This document shows, piece after piece, positions 44,416 to 55,154 of a stretch of DNA of 64,000 nt. A model generated the notes under the pieces. That model saw only the letters and a list, made by a program, of their open reading frames with translations. It was not told where the DNA came from and made no database searches. Source of the stretch: Micrasema longulum (Eukaryota > Arthropoda > Insecta > Trichoptera > Brachycentridae); contig JAGVSM010002732.1 of assembly GCA_022494885.1 (NCBI GenBank), positions 1-64,000 of the forward strand, written 5' to 3'. The position numbers were made by a program, and so were the translations under genes. Positions within the stretch are counted from its first letter, which is position 1. Each line of letters starts with the position of its first letter.

Positions 44416-45027
44416 ATTCAAATACGTATTTATCAAACTCTTTACGGATGCATATACTCTTAAAGAAATATAACCGGCGCGCCGGTCGGAAAATCCTAAC
44501 ATAAAATATTGATACGTGGAAAATTTTGTCTATAACCATGCACGAACAGCTTCTATAAAAAAAATCAAATTACACATAATACTCTTTAACTGGCGCTGAC
44601 ATGAAAGCACACGGCCCAGGAAGTGAGATTAAAACTCACAATTTGGTTGGTCAAACCATTTTAAAATGCAAATTTGGTGATAAATTTGCTGGGGCCAGGG
44701 TAAACATCCGCTCTGGTAAAGTAAAAACATTCCGCGCGTGCGTTAAGATGTTTAGTTTCGCTTTTGTTCAAACAACATAACGTGAAATTTGCATGCAGAA
44801 TAGGGCCTTTTCGAGGTTTTTTTTGTAATTTTCAAATAATCCAAAAAATTACGATCGTAACGGTATTATTATTTATTTCCGTGTGACGCGACGTCGGATA
44901 TTTTTTTTTAAAGGTTTTAAATATGCAAATTTTGAATTACGTAAAGATTAGACGTTTTGCGCCCTATAGGACAAATGGCGCGTATCTTTATAGATAGTTT
45001 TGCTCTTACATGAAAAAAAAAAAACTT
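44416..45027. other. Unassigned DNA
   Basis: A CCGGCGCGCCGG palindrome lies at 44474-44485. No gene. Confidence 0.4.
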
Positions 45028-46345
45028 CAAGCCGTGGTTGTGGCTGGGTTTGTAATTTTATTAAAATGTGCCCCCTCAGGAGTTTCCCAAAGAACGATTC
45101 TGGGTCCTCTTCTTTTTAATTTTTACAAAATTGATATTTATTACTGCTTTAAATTTGACTTTTTTTCCCTGTACGCCGATGATCTGAATTTTTTTACCGA
45201 AATGGAATCTTTAGAAGATATTAACAACCCCCAAAGAGACCTAGATAGGGTCGTTAAAACCGGCAATGATAATTTCCCTTTTTCAAATGTCTCCAAATGC
45301 TACAAAGTAATATTGACCAGAAATAAGTAAATAATACCATCCCTTTACGTTATAAAGCCATGCAAAATTACCGAAGTAGACTGTATTCGTGACCTTGGTG
45401 TATATTTTATTAATAAAAATGACATATGAAAAACATAAATAGAAGACAGTGAGCAAAGCTTACAAAACATTGTGCTTTATAATAAGAATCTGTAAGCCTT
45501 TTAACAATCCACAGACACTAAAAAAAAATATATTTTGCACATTTACGCAGTATCCTTGAATATTGCCCCACAGTCTGGTCTCCTCAATATTCCAAATACA
45601 TTTTAAGAAATTAAAAAATTTAAAAAAAAAAATTGAATCACCCAAACTATAAACTATGGTCAATATTTCAATAACTATGAAAAAGCTGCAGTACATCACA
45701 AAACCGATACCTTACAATCTAGTAGAATCATCAATGATACCGTCTTGTTTTACAAAATATACAATAATAACTTAGACTGCCCTCAACTGCTTGAGAAAAT
45801 TAAAATTCGTATCCCTCAACGTACAACTCGGCTGCAACAATTATTTCATATTGATATTTTAAGCACGAATAATAATAAGAATGCATCTTTTCTTAGAATT
45901 CTAAATAATTATAACACGTTTTTTATTGAAATCGATATATATTTCCTCACTAAACAAATTTTAAGAAGATGCTAGAATTCTAATTGAAAATAATCGTTAT
46001 AATTTAATCTAACTGTACCTACCTAATATTTATTTTTTTTGTACACTTTAATATTGTAATTATTTTCTCTTGTTTGAAAGAAGAAAGGAGAGAATGCTGA
46101 TCTGGGGTTACTCCGTATGGATCCACCGGCGAAAGGATTTTTAAGAGTAAACCAAAAAAAAATTCTTTTATTTTTTAATGATTTCATTATTATAGTTAAA
46201 AAAAATACGTGTGAAATGATGCGGTGTGGCTTTTTAATAAAAAACTTTGCCTATAATTTTGGTTTATTTGTAAATATTTATTTACTATTACTATTTATTT
46301 TTGTAATAATGGCTGTTGTTTTATTTCAATAAATAAATTACGTTA
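45028..46345 (+). mobile_element. Jockey-like retrotransposon, 3' half with YADD motif
   Basis: The plus-strand frame at 45010-45330 keeps RT motifs: PSGVSQRTILGPLLFNFYKI (motif B region, normally SGVPQGSxLGPLLF) and YADDLNFF (the catalytic YADD), then NVSKCYKVILTRNK. After stops and frameshifts, DCIRDLGVYF and, in a second frame (45745-45975), FYKIYNNNLDCPQLLEKIKI then FHIDIL. A 3' UTR ends in AATAAATAAAT near 46335. Pieces of its 3' end recur at 3398-3797, 47635-47705 and 50795-51080. The PQG motif reads SQR, so it is inactive. Confidence 0.9.
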
Positions 46346-46421
46346 CCCGGCCATAAGTTCTTGAAATTTTAAAGACCCACGTAATGTAACAATTAACACA
46401 AATTTTATGAAAGAAAAATAG

Positions 46422-47020
46422 TTTTTATCGGGACATGTTAGACATACGCTTTAACCAGTGTACCACAAGACGTACTCCTCCACTGTTTTCCTTGAGTTTT
46501 CATCACCCTTTTCAGATCTTTTTTGTCATTGTAAATTTTACAATTACTTGTGACATTTTTTTCAGTATGTCCGAATTCAATATAATATTATTTTGCATTA
46601 CTACCTCCCTGCTATTTGGTTAATCAAAACGTTTTGTTGTAAAAGTCGCGTTAAAATAAAAGAAGACCACGTATTCTAATTATTGACAATTACGTATGTA
46701 TATTATATATTTTTAATTTCACGGTACCAAATCTATCTAATATTGTTTTCTTATTAAATTCATTAAAAAAATAGAATTGAAAAACGGGGTTCCTTTCGTT
46801 CCTATCGTTAAATCGACTTTAAGGGATATTGACTCGTAAACATTGCTAAATCGCGTCGATAAGGATCAAAATGCTTTGGATACAGACACTCTAATTCCAA
46901 AAAAATTATAATATGTAAGTATGATCACTCTTTTATAATGTTGCTATTATGTTGCGATATTGTCCCTTTTAGACCGAAACCATAGATGTGTAGGAATATT
47001 TTGAATGTATGTTATCACAA
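46422..47020. repeat. Repeat F, copy 1 (uninterrupted)
   Basis: Blocks CGCTTTAACCAGTGTACCAC, TTGTCATTGTAAATTTTACA, TAAATCGACTTTAAGGGATA, CAAAATGCTTTGGATACAGA and GATATTGTCCCTTTTAGACC also occur in order at 50051-51140. This copy has neither of the two insertions seen there. No ORF. Confidence 0.85.
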
Positions 47021-47234
47021 GAGTTGTCTTTTAAGCTCGCATTATATGGGTCAGAAAATGGCATAAGATCTTGTGCTAAATTTGACACGATAAATATTGA
47101 GTCGTGTCATTTACAAAATGGGGGAAATCTGTGGTTAAATTCCAAAAAATTAGAATACGTCCTATTTTAAAACAAATATTTGAACCAAGATTTGCACGCG
47201 CATCTTAAATCGGTAATAACTGTCAACCCGTATT

Positions 47235-47493
47235 TCATCAGGTTTCTGGAACAAGTTGGTAACTACATTTTACTAGTTGTGAGATATTGCACTATTAAAG
47301 TTAAAAGCTTATCCCAAATGAACAATTCAAATTAAACTACACATTGAATATTATAAAAAAAATATTTTTTTATATTTATAAAATATTAGATAATTTTATT
47401 AATTTTAAAACAAAGATTATTTAATTTTATTTATGGAGATACCTCATTTTTCGAAATTTTGTAGTTACCAACTTGAGCCAGAAACCCGACGAT
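47235..47493. mobile_element. MITE family H, copy 2
   Basis: TCAGGTTTCTGGAACAAGTT/GGTAACTACATTTTAC on the left, and TTGTAGTTACCAACTTGAGC/CAGAAACCCGACGAT on the right. The interior is AT-rich and diverged from 39879-40097. Confidence 0.8.
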
Positions 47494-47634
47494 TTATAGT
47501 TAATTGTGTCACTTAATTATTTATCCCCTGTCTTATTGTTTTCACTGCGCTACTCCCTTCACACTTGCCTTGAAAATATTAATTTTCAATTAGGTTCAGC
47601 ATCCATGTGATTTCAGAAACATGGTTTTGATTGT

Positions 47635-47710
47635 TTATTTATTTATTAAAAAAACAACAGCCATTTTCACAAAAAAATACAATATTTACAAATAAACCAA
47701 AATTATAGGC
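47635..47710 (-). mobile_element. 3' end of the YADD retrotransposon
   Basis: TTTATTTATTAAAAAAACAA, CAGCCATTTTCACAAAAAAA and AAATAAACCAAAATTATAGG are the reverse complement of 46255-46340. Confidence 0.75.
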
Positions 47711-47721
47711 CCATTACAGTT

Positions 47722-47970
47722 TAGTTGTTGGCCTCGTAATGCAGTGGTCAGCGCGTTCGCTTACCATGCAAGAGGCCTCGGGTTCGACTCCCGACATGGT
47801 TGACGTGAATTATTTATTTGAAAAAATGTGTTTTTACACTAAAATATTTCATAGTCCCTGGATTGGCACTTAAAGCGTAAGACTGATAATCTTACCTTCA
47901 TGTTACAAAAATTATCAAGATACTGTGAGATTGGTGCAAATATGGAATGATGACGATAATGTTTTTTTTG
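47722..47970 (+). mobile_element. tRNA-derived SINE, near full length
   Basis: Head TTGGCCTCGTAATGCAGTGG/TCAGCGCG, B box GGTTCGACTCCCGACATGG, the middle GTCCCTGGATTGGCACTTAA, TACCTTCATGTTACAAAAAT and an ATGATGACGATAATG tail. The ~20-bp block with the CACCATTAGG motif is missing. Confidence 0.85.
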
Positions 47971-48159
47971 AGTAATTCTCAATACAATGTTGAAAACATA
48001 AAAAGACATACTTGTTTTGAACAGAAGTTAGCAGAATAATATATTGTTAGTTGTCAGTAGGCGCGTCGTCTCAGGATGGCTCGTTTTGTCAACTGTGTAA
48101 CTGCCCTTTATCTGCCATGGCCACGCGCAATTTTTGGTCCCAGAAACTGCCCCGTGTAA

Positions 48160-48640
48160 AACAGCAAATAAAATGGCCCGAGATTTGGCACAATAATTGA
48201 ACGTAGTTATGCAGAAAGCAGCCAGCCATAGAAAAGCGGAACTGAGATAATAGCACGTTTGTAAAAAGACTGAATAATCAAATCTACACAACAGTTAGAA
48301 TGTTTTTGACTCAAACAAATGATAAACAATGAAATCATTAGTTTTTTTATCTGACAAACTAATTATGTATTTTTCTAATGCTGTGGGTGTTTTTAGCAAA
48401 TTGAAAAATATGTCATTTTTGTAATCGACACCATTTTCAGAAGGTGATTAATACAGTTTTTTGTATGAAAGCGGTCTGGCTGTTTTTGTCAGAACATAGA
48501 ATTGACCGTACTGCACCTGATAACATTAATATCGCATTTTTTCGAAATTGCGGACTGGCAGCTTTCTGCATAACTACGTTCAATTATTGTGTATGAACCT
48601 GCACAATCTTGTACCATTTTCTGACCCATGTAATACGGGC
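48160..48640. repeat. Inverted repeat downstream of the exon
   Basis: 48189-48225 and 48555-48591 pair over 37 nt with one mismatch, including a perfect 31-nt run. Weaker pairing extends outward to about 48163 and 48640. It lies within the putative intron, about 90 bp beyond the donor of the minus-strand exon. It may be a MITE-like insertion. Confidence 0.8.
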
Positions 48641-48683
48641 CTCAGAGCTCTCCGTGTTAATCCAAGATCTCAAATCTACTTAC

Positions 48684-48919
48684 CAGGTAGCAGTCGATGG
48701 GCTTCTCTCTCGCCCTGGCGTAGGACTTCTGCAGCTCGGTCTGCTTGAGCGCGTGCGCGATGTGCAGCGCGCTGGCGTCGAACCTGCCGTAGTGGTGCGC
48801 GCCGCCGGCGTGCTCCTCGCGCGGCGAGCGCGGCGCGCGCGGCGGCGGGGAGGCCAGGCCCCCGTTGGCGCCGTACCCGCCGTTGCCGTTGCCGTTCGCG
48901 TGCGCGCGATTCGGCACCG
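48684..48919 (-). CDS. Internal coding exon of an unidentified host gene
   Basis: The only strongly GC-rich segment in the window. On the minus strand CGTTTCAG precedes the exon and GTAAGTAG follows it. The exon is 236 nt. Two bases complete a split codon (phase 1) and 78 full codons end exactly at the donor (phase 0). The peptide opens with an Asn/Gly/Ala-rich stretch (about residues 5-22), then a Pro/Arg/Ser patch PPPRAPRSPREE, then a more ordered, likely helical end with SALHIAHALKQTELQKSYAR and EKPIDCYL. The last 35 residues look conserved in style. I do not recognise the family. The codons are GC-ended, unlike any relic in the window. Confidence 0.75.
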
Positions 48920-49039
48920 CTGAAACGAGCGAATGGACAGTTCAGTCGAAATTTCTAAACGAAAGCAAAATGATAGGTCAACGTTTCGTAACAGTTTACA
49001 GGCATGTAGTTAATATTTATACATTTGATTTGTTATTTT
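48920..49039. other. Sequence upstream of the exon acceptor
   Basis: Putative intron on the minus strand. The pyrimidine tract directly before the acceptor is short (CTCGTTTCAG). No other signal. Confidence 0.4.
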
Positions 49040-49870
49040 TTGCACCACAACAGGCCAGGAGGTCCAATTACAGTGGTGAATTACTTGCCAATTAATGTAA
49101 AGCAAACATTAGTCCAGAGCTTACTTCTTCCACTTCTTGACTATGTGGATGTATGTGTGTTATCCAGATGCTAACTCTGAATTACTTGATAAGTTAGAAC
49201 AATTGCAAAATATTTGTATACGTTAAATCTTTGATCTTCGCAAATTTGACCACATAACCGAGTATTGCACGCAACTACACTGGCTCAGTATCAGGCAATG
49301 AAAAAACATTCACATTCTATCACTTCTTTACAATATTTTAAATAATCCCACTTCGCCTGTTTATCTGAGAGAGCTTTTCCAACCTCTTTCACAACACGGA
49401 CTATCTCTTCGTTTTAGTAACGAGAGAACCCTTTTCATACCCTGTCATCGCTCTAATTTTCGTACCTCCTCTTTCACAGTAGTAGCCACTCGATTGTGGA
49501 ATAATCTACCCATTAATGTTAGAGACGCCCCTTGAATTGAAATGTCATTATCTAAATATTTAAATTGTTCCTTTATCCTTCTTATTTCCTTCCCATCCCC
49601 TTTTCTCTTTTTATTGTATAGTGTTATTTTTTTTATATTTGTGGCATAGTGTTAATTTGTTTATTTTTTTTATTTTGTTAATCTTTGTTTTTAATTGTTG
49701 TATAAAATTGTAAGATTCAATATGTCCATGTATTTGTAATTTTCTCAAACTGACCTGTTTGGGTGGGTAGGAAGAAATTGCCTTAAGGCAATATATGTAT
49801 ATAAATTGCATTAAGGCTTAAATGTATATATATATATATTGTAAATGTATATAAAGTATTAAATAAATTA
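49040..49870 (+). mobile_element. CR1-like RT C-terminal relic and 3' UTR
   Basis: Plus-strand pieces in order: NVKQTLVQSLLLPLLDYVDV, LDKLEQLQNICIR, IFDLRKFDHITEYCTQLHWL, SLLYNILNNPTSPVYLRELF, RLWNNLPINVRDAP. The DxRKxDHIxxxxxxLxWL and WNNLPxxVR signatures are typical of one insect CR1-like clade. Another copy lies at 57530-57990 on the minus strand. Many stops and at least three frameshifts. The UTR continues to an AAATAAATT end near 49869. Confidence 0.85.
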
Positions 49871-49877
49871 CAGTACA

Positions 49878-49965
49878 CAGTTTTTATGTTCTCACATGGG
49901 AATCGCATCCGAAACCTTCCGTGCGTGAGTCAAGCGTCTTAGCCATTACACCACAGAGACCGCCA
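49878..49965 (-). mobile_element. tRNA-like SINE head, third type
   Basis: Read on the minus strand: GGCGGTCTCTGTGGTGTAAT/GGCTAAGACGC (A box) then GGTTTCGGATGCGATTCCCA (B-box-like, with an insertion). The anticodon stem is decayed. No body of the main SINE family follows. Confidence 0.55.
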
Positions 49966-50071
49966 ATAAATAGTTAATAGATATTTAGATGACATTTCTA
50001 AACAGTTCATAGATATTTAGTTATCATTTATAAAATATTTATAGATAGTATCTGGTTTTTATTGGGACATG

Positions 50072-50294
50072 GGCCCCGAATGCAATGGAAAGTTGATTTT
50101 AACTGTCTATAAAGAAAAACCAATATTTGTGCACGAAAATGAGTATATTTGTGAGTATCTTTGTCGACAACCAATAATCAAACATGTTTAGAAGAAAAAA
50201 TTACATGCATATTCTGTTTTGCCTACAGAAAACTTAATTTTACTTTGTAGATAAAATTGAAGATAAATGTTAATTTCCCATTGTGATCGGGGCC
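50072..50294. mobile_element. MITE family G, copy 2
   Basis: Ends GGCCCCGAATGCAATGGAAA and the inverse of GGCCCCGATCACAATGGGAA. 223 bp. Copy 1 of repeat F shows the empty site. The target duplication is weak (ACATG/ACGGT). Confidence 0.8.
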
Positions 50295-50794
50295 ACGGTA
50301 GACAAACGCTTTAACCGGTGTACCACAAGACGTACTCCTCCACTTATTTCCTTTACTTATTTGAGTTCTTTCTTTGTCATTGTAAATTTTACACTTACTT
50401 GTGACTATTTTTAAAATACCAATACATTTGAATTCCATATAATATTATTTTGTGTTACTAGTTACTACCTCACCTTACATTAATCAAAACATTTTGTTAT
50501 AAAAGCTGCGTCAGAACTATAGAAAACTCCGTATTTCAAAAGATAATTTTGGGTGTACATCATATATTTAACTATATGGTACCACATCTACCTAATAATT
50601 TTTTCGTGTAAAATTCATCAAAATATTCAATTGAAAAACGGGTTTCGTTTGTTTCTTGTCGTTAAATCGACTTTAAGGAATATTGACTCGTAGACATTGT
50701 TCAACCGCGTCAATAAGGGTCAAAATGCTTTGGATACAGACACTTCAATTCTGGAGAAATTATATGTAAGTATGATCACTCTTCTGTGATTTTT

Positions 50795-51080
50795 TTAATT
50801 TAAAATTTTTATTTTTTAAAAGAAAACAACAGCCATTACAACAAAAAAATAAATATTTGCAAATAAACTAAAATTATATGTCAATTATAGTTTTCTATAC
50901 ATTACTAAACACAATGTCAAAAAAGAAGAAAAAAAGGGTACATTGAAATAGACACTCCGCATCATTCTACAGGTAAAAAAGAAATAAAGTAATACAATAA
51001 TTATAAAATAGTAAAAAAATAAAAGAAAAAGTTTTTTGTTTACTCGGACATAAAAATCCTTTCGCTTTAATTTTACTTTT
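50795..51080 (-). mobile_element. 3' end of the YADD-type retrotransposon
   Basis: From TTTATTTTTTAAAAGAAAAC through CAACAGCCATTACAAC and GCATCATTCTACAGG to TCGGACATAAAAATCCTTTC, it is the reverse complement of about 46130-46340. The A-rich tail is at the low-coordinate end, so the insertion is on the minus strand. Confidence 0.85.
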
Positions 51081-51179
51081 TTAATGTTGTGATCCACGAT
51101 ATTGTCCCTTTTAGACCCAAGCCATAGATGTGTTAACATTTCTAAACAGTTCATACTTAAATGATTTAAAAATAAACAT

Positions 51180-51370
51180 ATTTTTTAAAGAAATAACCCG
51201 GTAAGCCTCTATTTTAGAGGCTTGTCAACATGTGGAAAAGGGGATATGGAAGGAGGTTATGAAAATACACAACAACACTCTAGATTTTTTTCTTGCAACT
51301 TGCGGAAATTGAACTCGCTACGCTAGTTTCACAGTTGGCCGTCTAAACAACTGCGCCACGGCGCTTATCT
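51180..51370 (-). mobile_element. tRNA-like SINE, fourth type
   Basis: Minus strand: AAGCGCCGTGGCGCAGTTGT/TTAGACGGCC (A-box region) and GCGAGTTCAATTTCCGC (B box) at 51295-51365. Low-complexity sequence and AACAACACTC follow. Again no main-family body. Confidence 0.6.
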
Positions 51371-51504
51371 GACGTTGTACATATTGTCTGAGCGAATTGA
51401 ATAATACTGTTTGTAAAATAGAACCAGCAATTTAATAAAGTGTTGTCAACTTAATGCCTAATACCCATCAGGTGACAACCCAGAAAATGGAAATCCAGTA
51501 GAGA

Positions 51505-52085
51505 TTAGTTTACCCCGTGGTGTAGTGGTTTGGGCGTTGCTTACTACGCCTGAGGTCCCGGAACCAATTCTTCAGCAGTCAAAATAAATGTTTTTTTTAT
51601 TATGTTTTATATCTCAGTCTTTTATAGTCCCTAGACCAACGCAGAGTCTTAAACATAAGACTGATCGTCTTATTATAAAACATGGCACATATGTATACTT
51701 CATATTTGGATAATAACGATTTTTAATTTCTTACATTTGATTAGCTAGGCATTTATAATTAATTAGTTTTAGTTCTTCTTTTTTATGTTATTGTTTTTTT
51801 GGTATAGGACTACTTATGCTCTAAAGATAGAAAATCTCCATCTTAGAGCAGGCTGTGCCATGTTAGATGGAGATTATCATAAACAGAGAACACTTCGTTT
51901 TCATTTTACATTAATTGGTTTTATATAGATTCCCTGTTATTAAGTATGTATATTATTTTTCGCAATAAATTTATATAAAAAATAAATAAAAAATAACAGA
52001 TATACACTGCATTTTGTACCTACGAATACAGTCCCCTATGCACCATTGGTTGCGATTAGAGGCGTATGATGACAATGAACAGTAA
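51505..52085 (+). mobile_element. SINE split by a retroelement 3' end
   Basis: Head CCCCGTGGTGTAGTGGTTTG, and the body through TCCCTAGACCAACGCAG, reach about 51672. The last third resumes at about 51993 (ATACACTGCATTTTGTACCT ... CCCTATGCACCATTGGTTGC). The ~315 bp between (51675-51990) looks like a plus-strand non-LTR 3' UTR with AAATAAATAAAAAATA at its end and an ATCTCCATCT/AGATGGAGAT hairpin. Confidence 0.7.
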
Positions 52086-52174
52086 AAATAGGCACCTGCG
52101 TATTAGAGCGTTCGAATGTTTAATAACCCTGAGCTAATGAGTTAGTTACTTTCGGTGAACCAAATTAACCAACA

Positions 52175-52495
52175 TATGTTGTTTTATTTTTATTTATTAA
52201 GGAAAAAACAACAGTTATTTTATAAGAATACAAAATATAAATATAAATAAAAAAAATTGTACATACATCCAGTTAAAGTTTTTCACAAATATAATGAGAG
52301 AACAAGTTACACAGTACAGAGAAAAATAATATATTATATAAGACACGAGAAGAAGTTCGTAAGAAGGTTAAGGGATGAGAAAATAGAGTTGAGGAGAGGG
52401 ATTTTCATACTATAGTTGACCAATTCCAAATTTTGATATGATAATAATATAAACATATTTAAAGGAACATAAACTGATGTTTCATTTTACAGTGT
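52175..52495 (-). mobile_element. Retroelement 3' UTR-like repeat E, copy 2
   Basis: Matches 16895-17240 block by block, for example CAGTTAAAGTTTTTCACAAA, TAAGACACGAGAAG and ATAGTTGACCAATTCC, with a short deletion. Confidence 0.75.
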
Positions 52496-52956
52496 GTTAG
52501 TAGTCACCATAAAATGATTTATGTGATTTTTTTCTAACGCAGACGTAAAGCGGAGGTTATTAAATATTGAAATGGACTGTAAATTAATATCGTAGGAACC
52601 TATAAAACATTATTCACTACTTGTGCATTTCTTCATCTCGACGGTTTAAAATATATCACCTGTAGTCGGTCACTAGCCTAGATCTGTCATATCCAACATT
52701 ACTCTCACTTGCCCAAGAATGGCCATTAAAGAGCCGAGAAAACCTGTCTAATACCAAGTGTCAACGCAAGCGAGGAATTACATACTGTTATCAAATAACT
52801 ATCCCAAATAACTAGAAAGAATCGCAAACCTAAATAACTAGTTAAATAAATATTTTTTTAAATGGGCGTAACGTTTTTGTAATAAAGAATTACCTATCTG
52901 TGCCGTATCGTGTCAGTCCTTCGTTTTGTAAGTTCGATCGTATCTCATAATTGAGC

Positions 52957-53037
52957 CTCGAAATTTCGAGTCTCGATATATTTTTAATATCGAGACTCTC
53001 AGGATACTACTAGTATCAAAATTTAGAGACTAGTAGT
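52957..53037. repeat. Three adjoining perfect hairpins
   Basis: CTCGAAATTTCGAG at 52957-52970 overlaps a 12-bp stem GAGTCTCGATAT (52968-52979)/ATATCGAGACTC (52987-52998). A third 9-bp stem follows: ACTACTAGT (53006-53014)/ACTAGTAGT (53029-53037). Confidence 0.85.
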
Positions 53038-53744
53038 ACGATTCTTATCGCTCTCTAGGGGGTAGAGAACGCGTTGCTAGCACGTAATTTATGTACAAAT
53101 TAAAAATAACATTTTGATATGCATTTACTGTAATTAATTTTTTATTAATAATCTTTAATATTAATTTGTTAATACCATTTTTTTGTATCTAAAAAAATAT
53201 ATATACATATTTAAAATTTGCTTTTCAATTTTTCATATTAACATTTGCTACCTCCTGTTTTGCATTTTTTAAATGCATATTTTTCTACCTATTAATGTTA
53301 CATTATATCCATATTATTATCTTTTTTTATTACGCAAAGTTTTACTTTTGATTTTGCACTGCAGTACCTATGCTTTTTTGGTTTCTGCATGTCTTTCACA
53401 AAAAAATAAATTATGTTGTTGTTTATTTTTATAATTATTACTATGTTTGTCCATACCTGTATTATTTTTGTAAAAGCCCCTTATTGTTATTGGCGTATTG
53501 TAAAATAACTTGCTAGTCCAAGAAATTAAAGATTTATTCCATTTTGAGATATTATTATTATTTTTTTTTTTTAAATAACTCTTTGGAAAAGTTTTATAAG
53601 GATTTTTTTTAAATCTTACCATGAGGAATGTTCCTCTGAAGTTTCACTGTGTAGCCTGTAAAACCGTGTATAGGTAACGCGATAAAATCAAGAATGTATC
53701 CAAATAAAATATTCAAATTATTTTGTTTCAGAAGACCGAGAAAT
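53038..53744. other. AT-rich DNA, no gene
   Basis: No supported feature; the minus-strand ORF at 53368-53622 is Asn/Lys-rich and has no domain. Confidence 0.4.
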
Positions 53745-53995
53745 ATATCATTATCATCATTCCCTTGTCACCATCTGAAAGGCCATAGGACACTGCATTA
53801 GTACATTTAATGCAGTGTACACCGATCATCTGGAAATACAAGTAATGTCCCTACGCTTCAGGGTCACATCAGAAACATGAAATATTGCAGTGTAGAACAA
53901 CCTTCTCCATCAATATTTCATGTCGACCTTCCCGGGAATTGAACCGAGTCCTTAAGCATTAAAGGCGAATGCGCCAACGATGTACGATTTGAGTA
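53745..53995 (-). mobile_element. tRNA-derived SINE, diverged
   Basis: The 3' end lies at the low coordinates (TATCATTATCATCATTCCCT, GACACTGCATTAGTACA), then ACGCTTCAGGGTCACATCAG, ATATTGCAGTGTAGAACAAC and the head GGGAATTGAACCGAGTCCTT ... GGCGAATGCGCC. The head is inverted relative to a tRNA on the plus strand, so the copy is on the minus strand. Confidence 0.7.
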
Positions 53996-54107
53996 ATGTA
54001 TTATGGTATTATGTTGTAAAAAATCCGATACGAAGAATAATACTATTCTACAATACTTATTGTCAAAATGTAAATCAATATATACACATACATACCTCTC
54101 GAATCTG

Positions 54108-54690
54108 CTCAAAAATCTATTATCAAAATAATTTTTAAAAAGCCCCCCAGGTACCCCAGCGTCAAGTTGTTAGAGGAATTCGATATATTAGATATAAGGC
54201 AATTATATATATCTAGAATAATTATGTTTATGAAAGCAAATTATTATCCCAAAAGGAACACTCCCACACTACCAGAAGTCTAACTAGAGGATAGGTCATG
54301 AGGTATACCACAAACTCTGAATTCTGGCAAAGAAATTTCAGGTTTCTGGGCCCCAAAATATTCAATATGTTACCCTAACATAACAAAACCATGACTCAAA
54401 TTCAATTAAATAAATTTGTAATAAATCGTTACTGGATTTAGATAGGGAAAAATCGGAAAACTTACCAAAAAACATTCTAAAATAATAAATGGTTTATACA
54501 TTGTATAACTTTATAATAAATTAACTAGTAGGTAGTTATGATATTGTTCATTTTTGCATTAAAATGTCTGCCTTAAAACAGATTGTACCTAGTTAGGCAG
54601 GCTAGACATAATCCAGAGAAATCTATTACATAAGTATGTATGTAGTAGATAAAGAATTTGTAATTTTTGTTAATAAACCATTATTATTAT
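54108..54690 (+). mobile_element. Jockey/CR1-like RT C-terminal relic and 3' UTR
   Basis: The plus-strand frame reads AQKSIIKIIFKKPPRYPSVK then LLEEFDILDIRQLYISRIIM, then in other frames SGKEISGFWAPK and FLGPKIFNMLP. The LDIRQLYI signature matches the minus-strand relic at 13898-14285. The UTR ends in TTATTATTATTAAAAT near 54685, a TTA-type tail. Confidence 0.75.
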
Positions 54691-54779
54691 TAAAATTTTC
54701 TAATCTTCTGTCTTTTCCCCTCGTTGAATTTCAAAATATGCAGACGTTTCGTGAACAGGAAATGCGTTGAGTTGAGGGG

Positions 54780-54976
54780 ATATGATGTGGTACCAGACAA
54801 TAGGGAAATATAACTTTTTTCAGGCATTGCCTAGTTTGTGAAATAATTCGATCAAATGAATCTCTTCACAACAATAAAGATTTCAGCTCTTTAACTTCAC
54901 TACAATAAACAGGTGGAAGAATTGACGAAATATGGATGTTAAAATATAGGCAAAATGGTAAATGTTACACAGACAA
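54780..54976 (+). repeat. Foldback family C internal fragment
   Basis: GGCATTGCCTAGTTTGTGAA, ATGAATCTCTTCACAACAAT, TTCAGCTCTTTAACTTCACT and AATGGTAAATGTTACACAG correspond to 30040-30200. Confidence 0.7.
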
Positions 54977-54977
54977 A

Positions 54978-55132
54978 AAAACGATAAAATCAGTTCAGTT
55001 TTGAGGTGTAGAAAACAGAACAACGAAACGTCGAATCCGACGATTTTAGCTGGCCGTAATCAGTCAGACGAGTAATTGTCTTTTTCGCCTAGTATTAGGG
55101 AGGCATTTGCGAGTGAGTGTCAGAAAAACAAT
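54978..55132 (-). repeat. Dispersed repeat family A, inverted fragment
   Basis: GATAAAATCAGTTCAGTTTT, AACGAAACGTCGAATCCGAC, GGAGGCATTTGCGAGTGAGT and GTCAGAAAAAC are the reverse complement of the family A start. Confidence 0.65.
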
Positions 55133-55154
55133 GTTCAATACCTATTCATCTAAA

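Larger units (their letters stand above)
50051..51140. repeat. Repeat F, copy 2, carrying two insertions
   Basis: Same block order as 46422-47020. It is interrupted after GGGACATG by MITE G (50072-50294) and, near 50795, by a minus-strand retroelement 3' end. It resumes at 51080 with GTTGTGATCCACGATATTGT. Confidence 0.85.

Noticed and set aside
48609..48923. 104-codon plus-strand ORF over the GC-rich exon
   Set aside because: Antisense shadow of the minus-strand exon; Arg/Val/Ala-rich as expected from the complement of a GC-rich frame.
49878..49965. Possible minus-strand tRNA gene
   Set aside because: The B box has an insertion and the acceptor stem is not complementary; called a tRNA-like SINE head instead.
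53745..53775. CATCAT-type runs as a CRISPR-like or microsatellite array
   Set aside because: They are the trinucleotide tails of the tRNA-derived SINE family in minus orientation.
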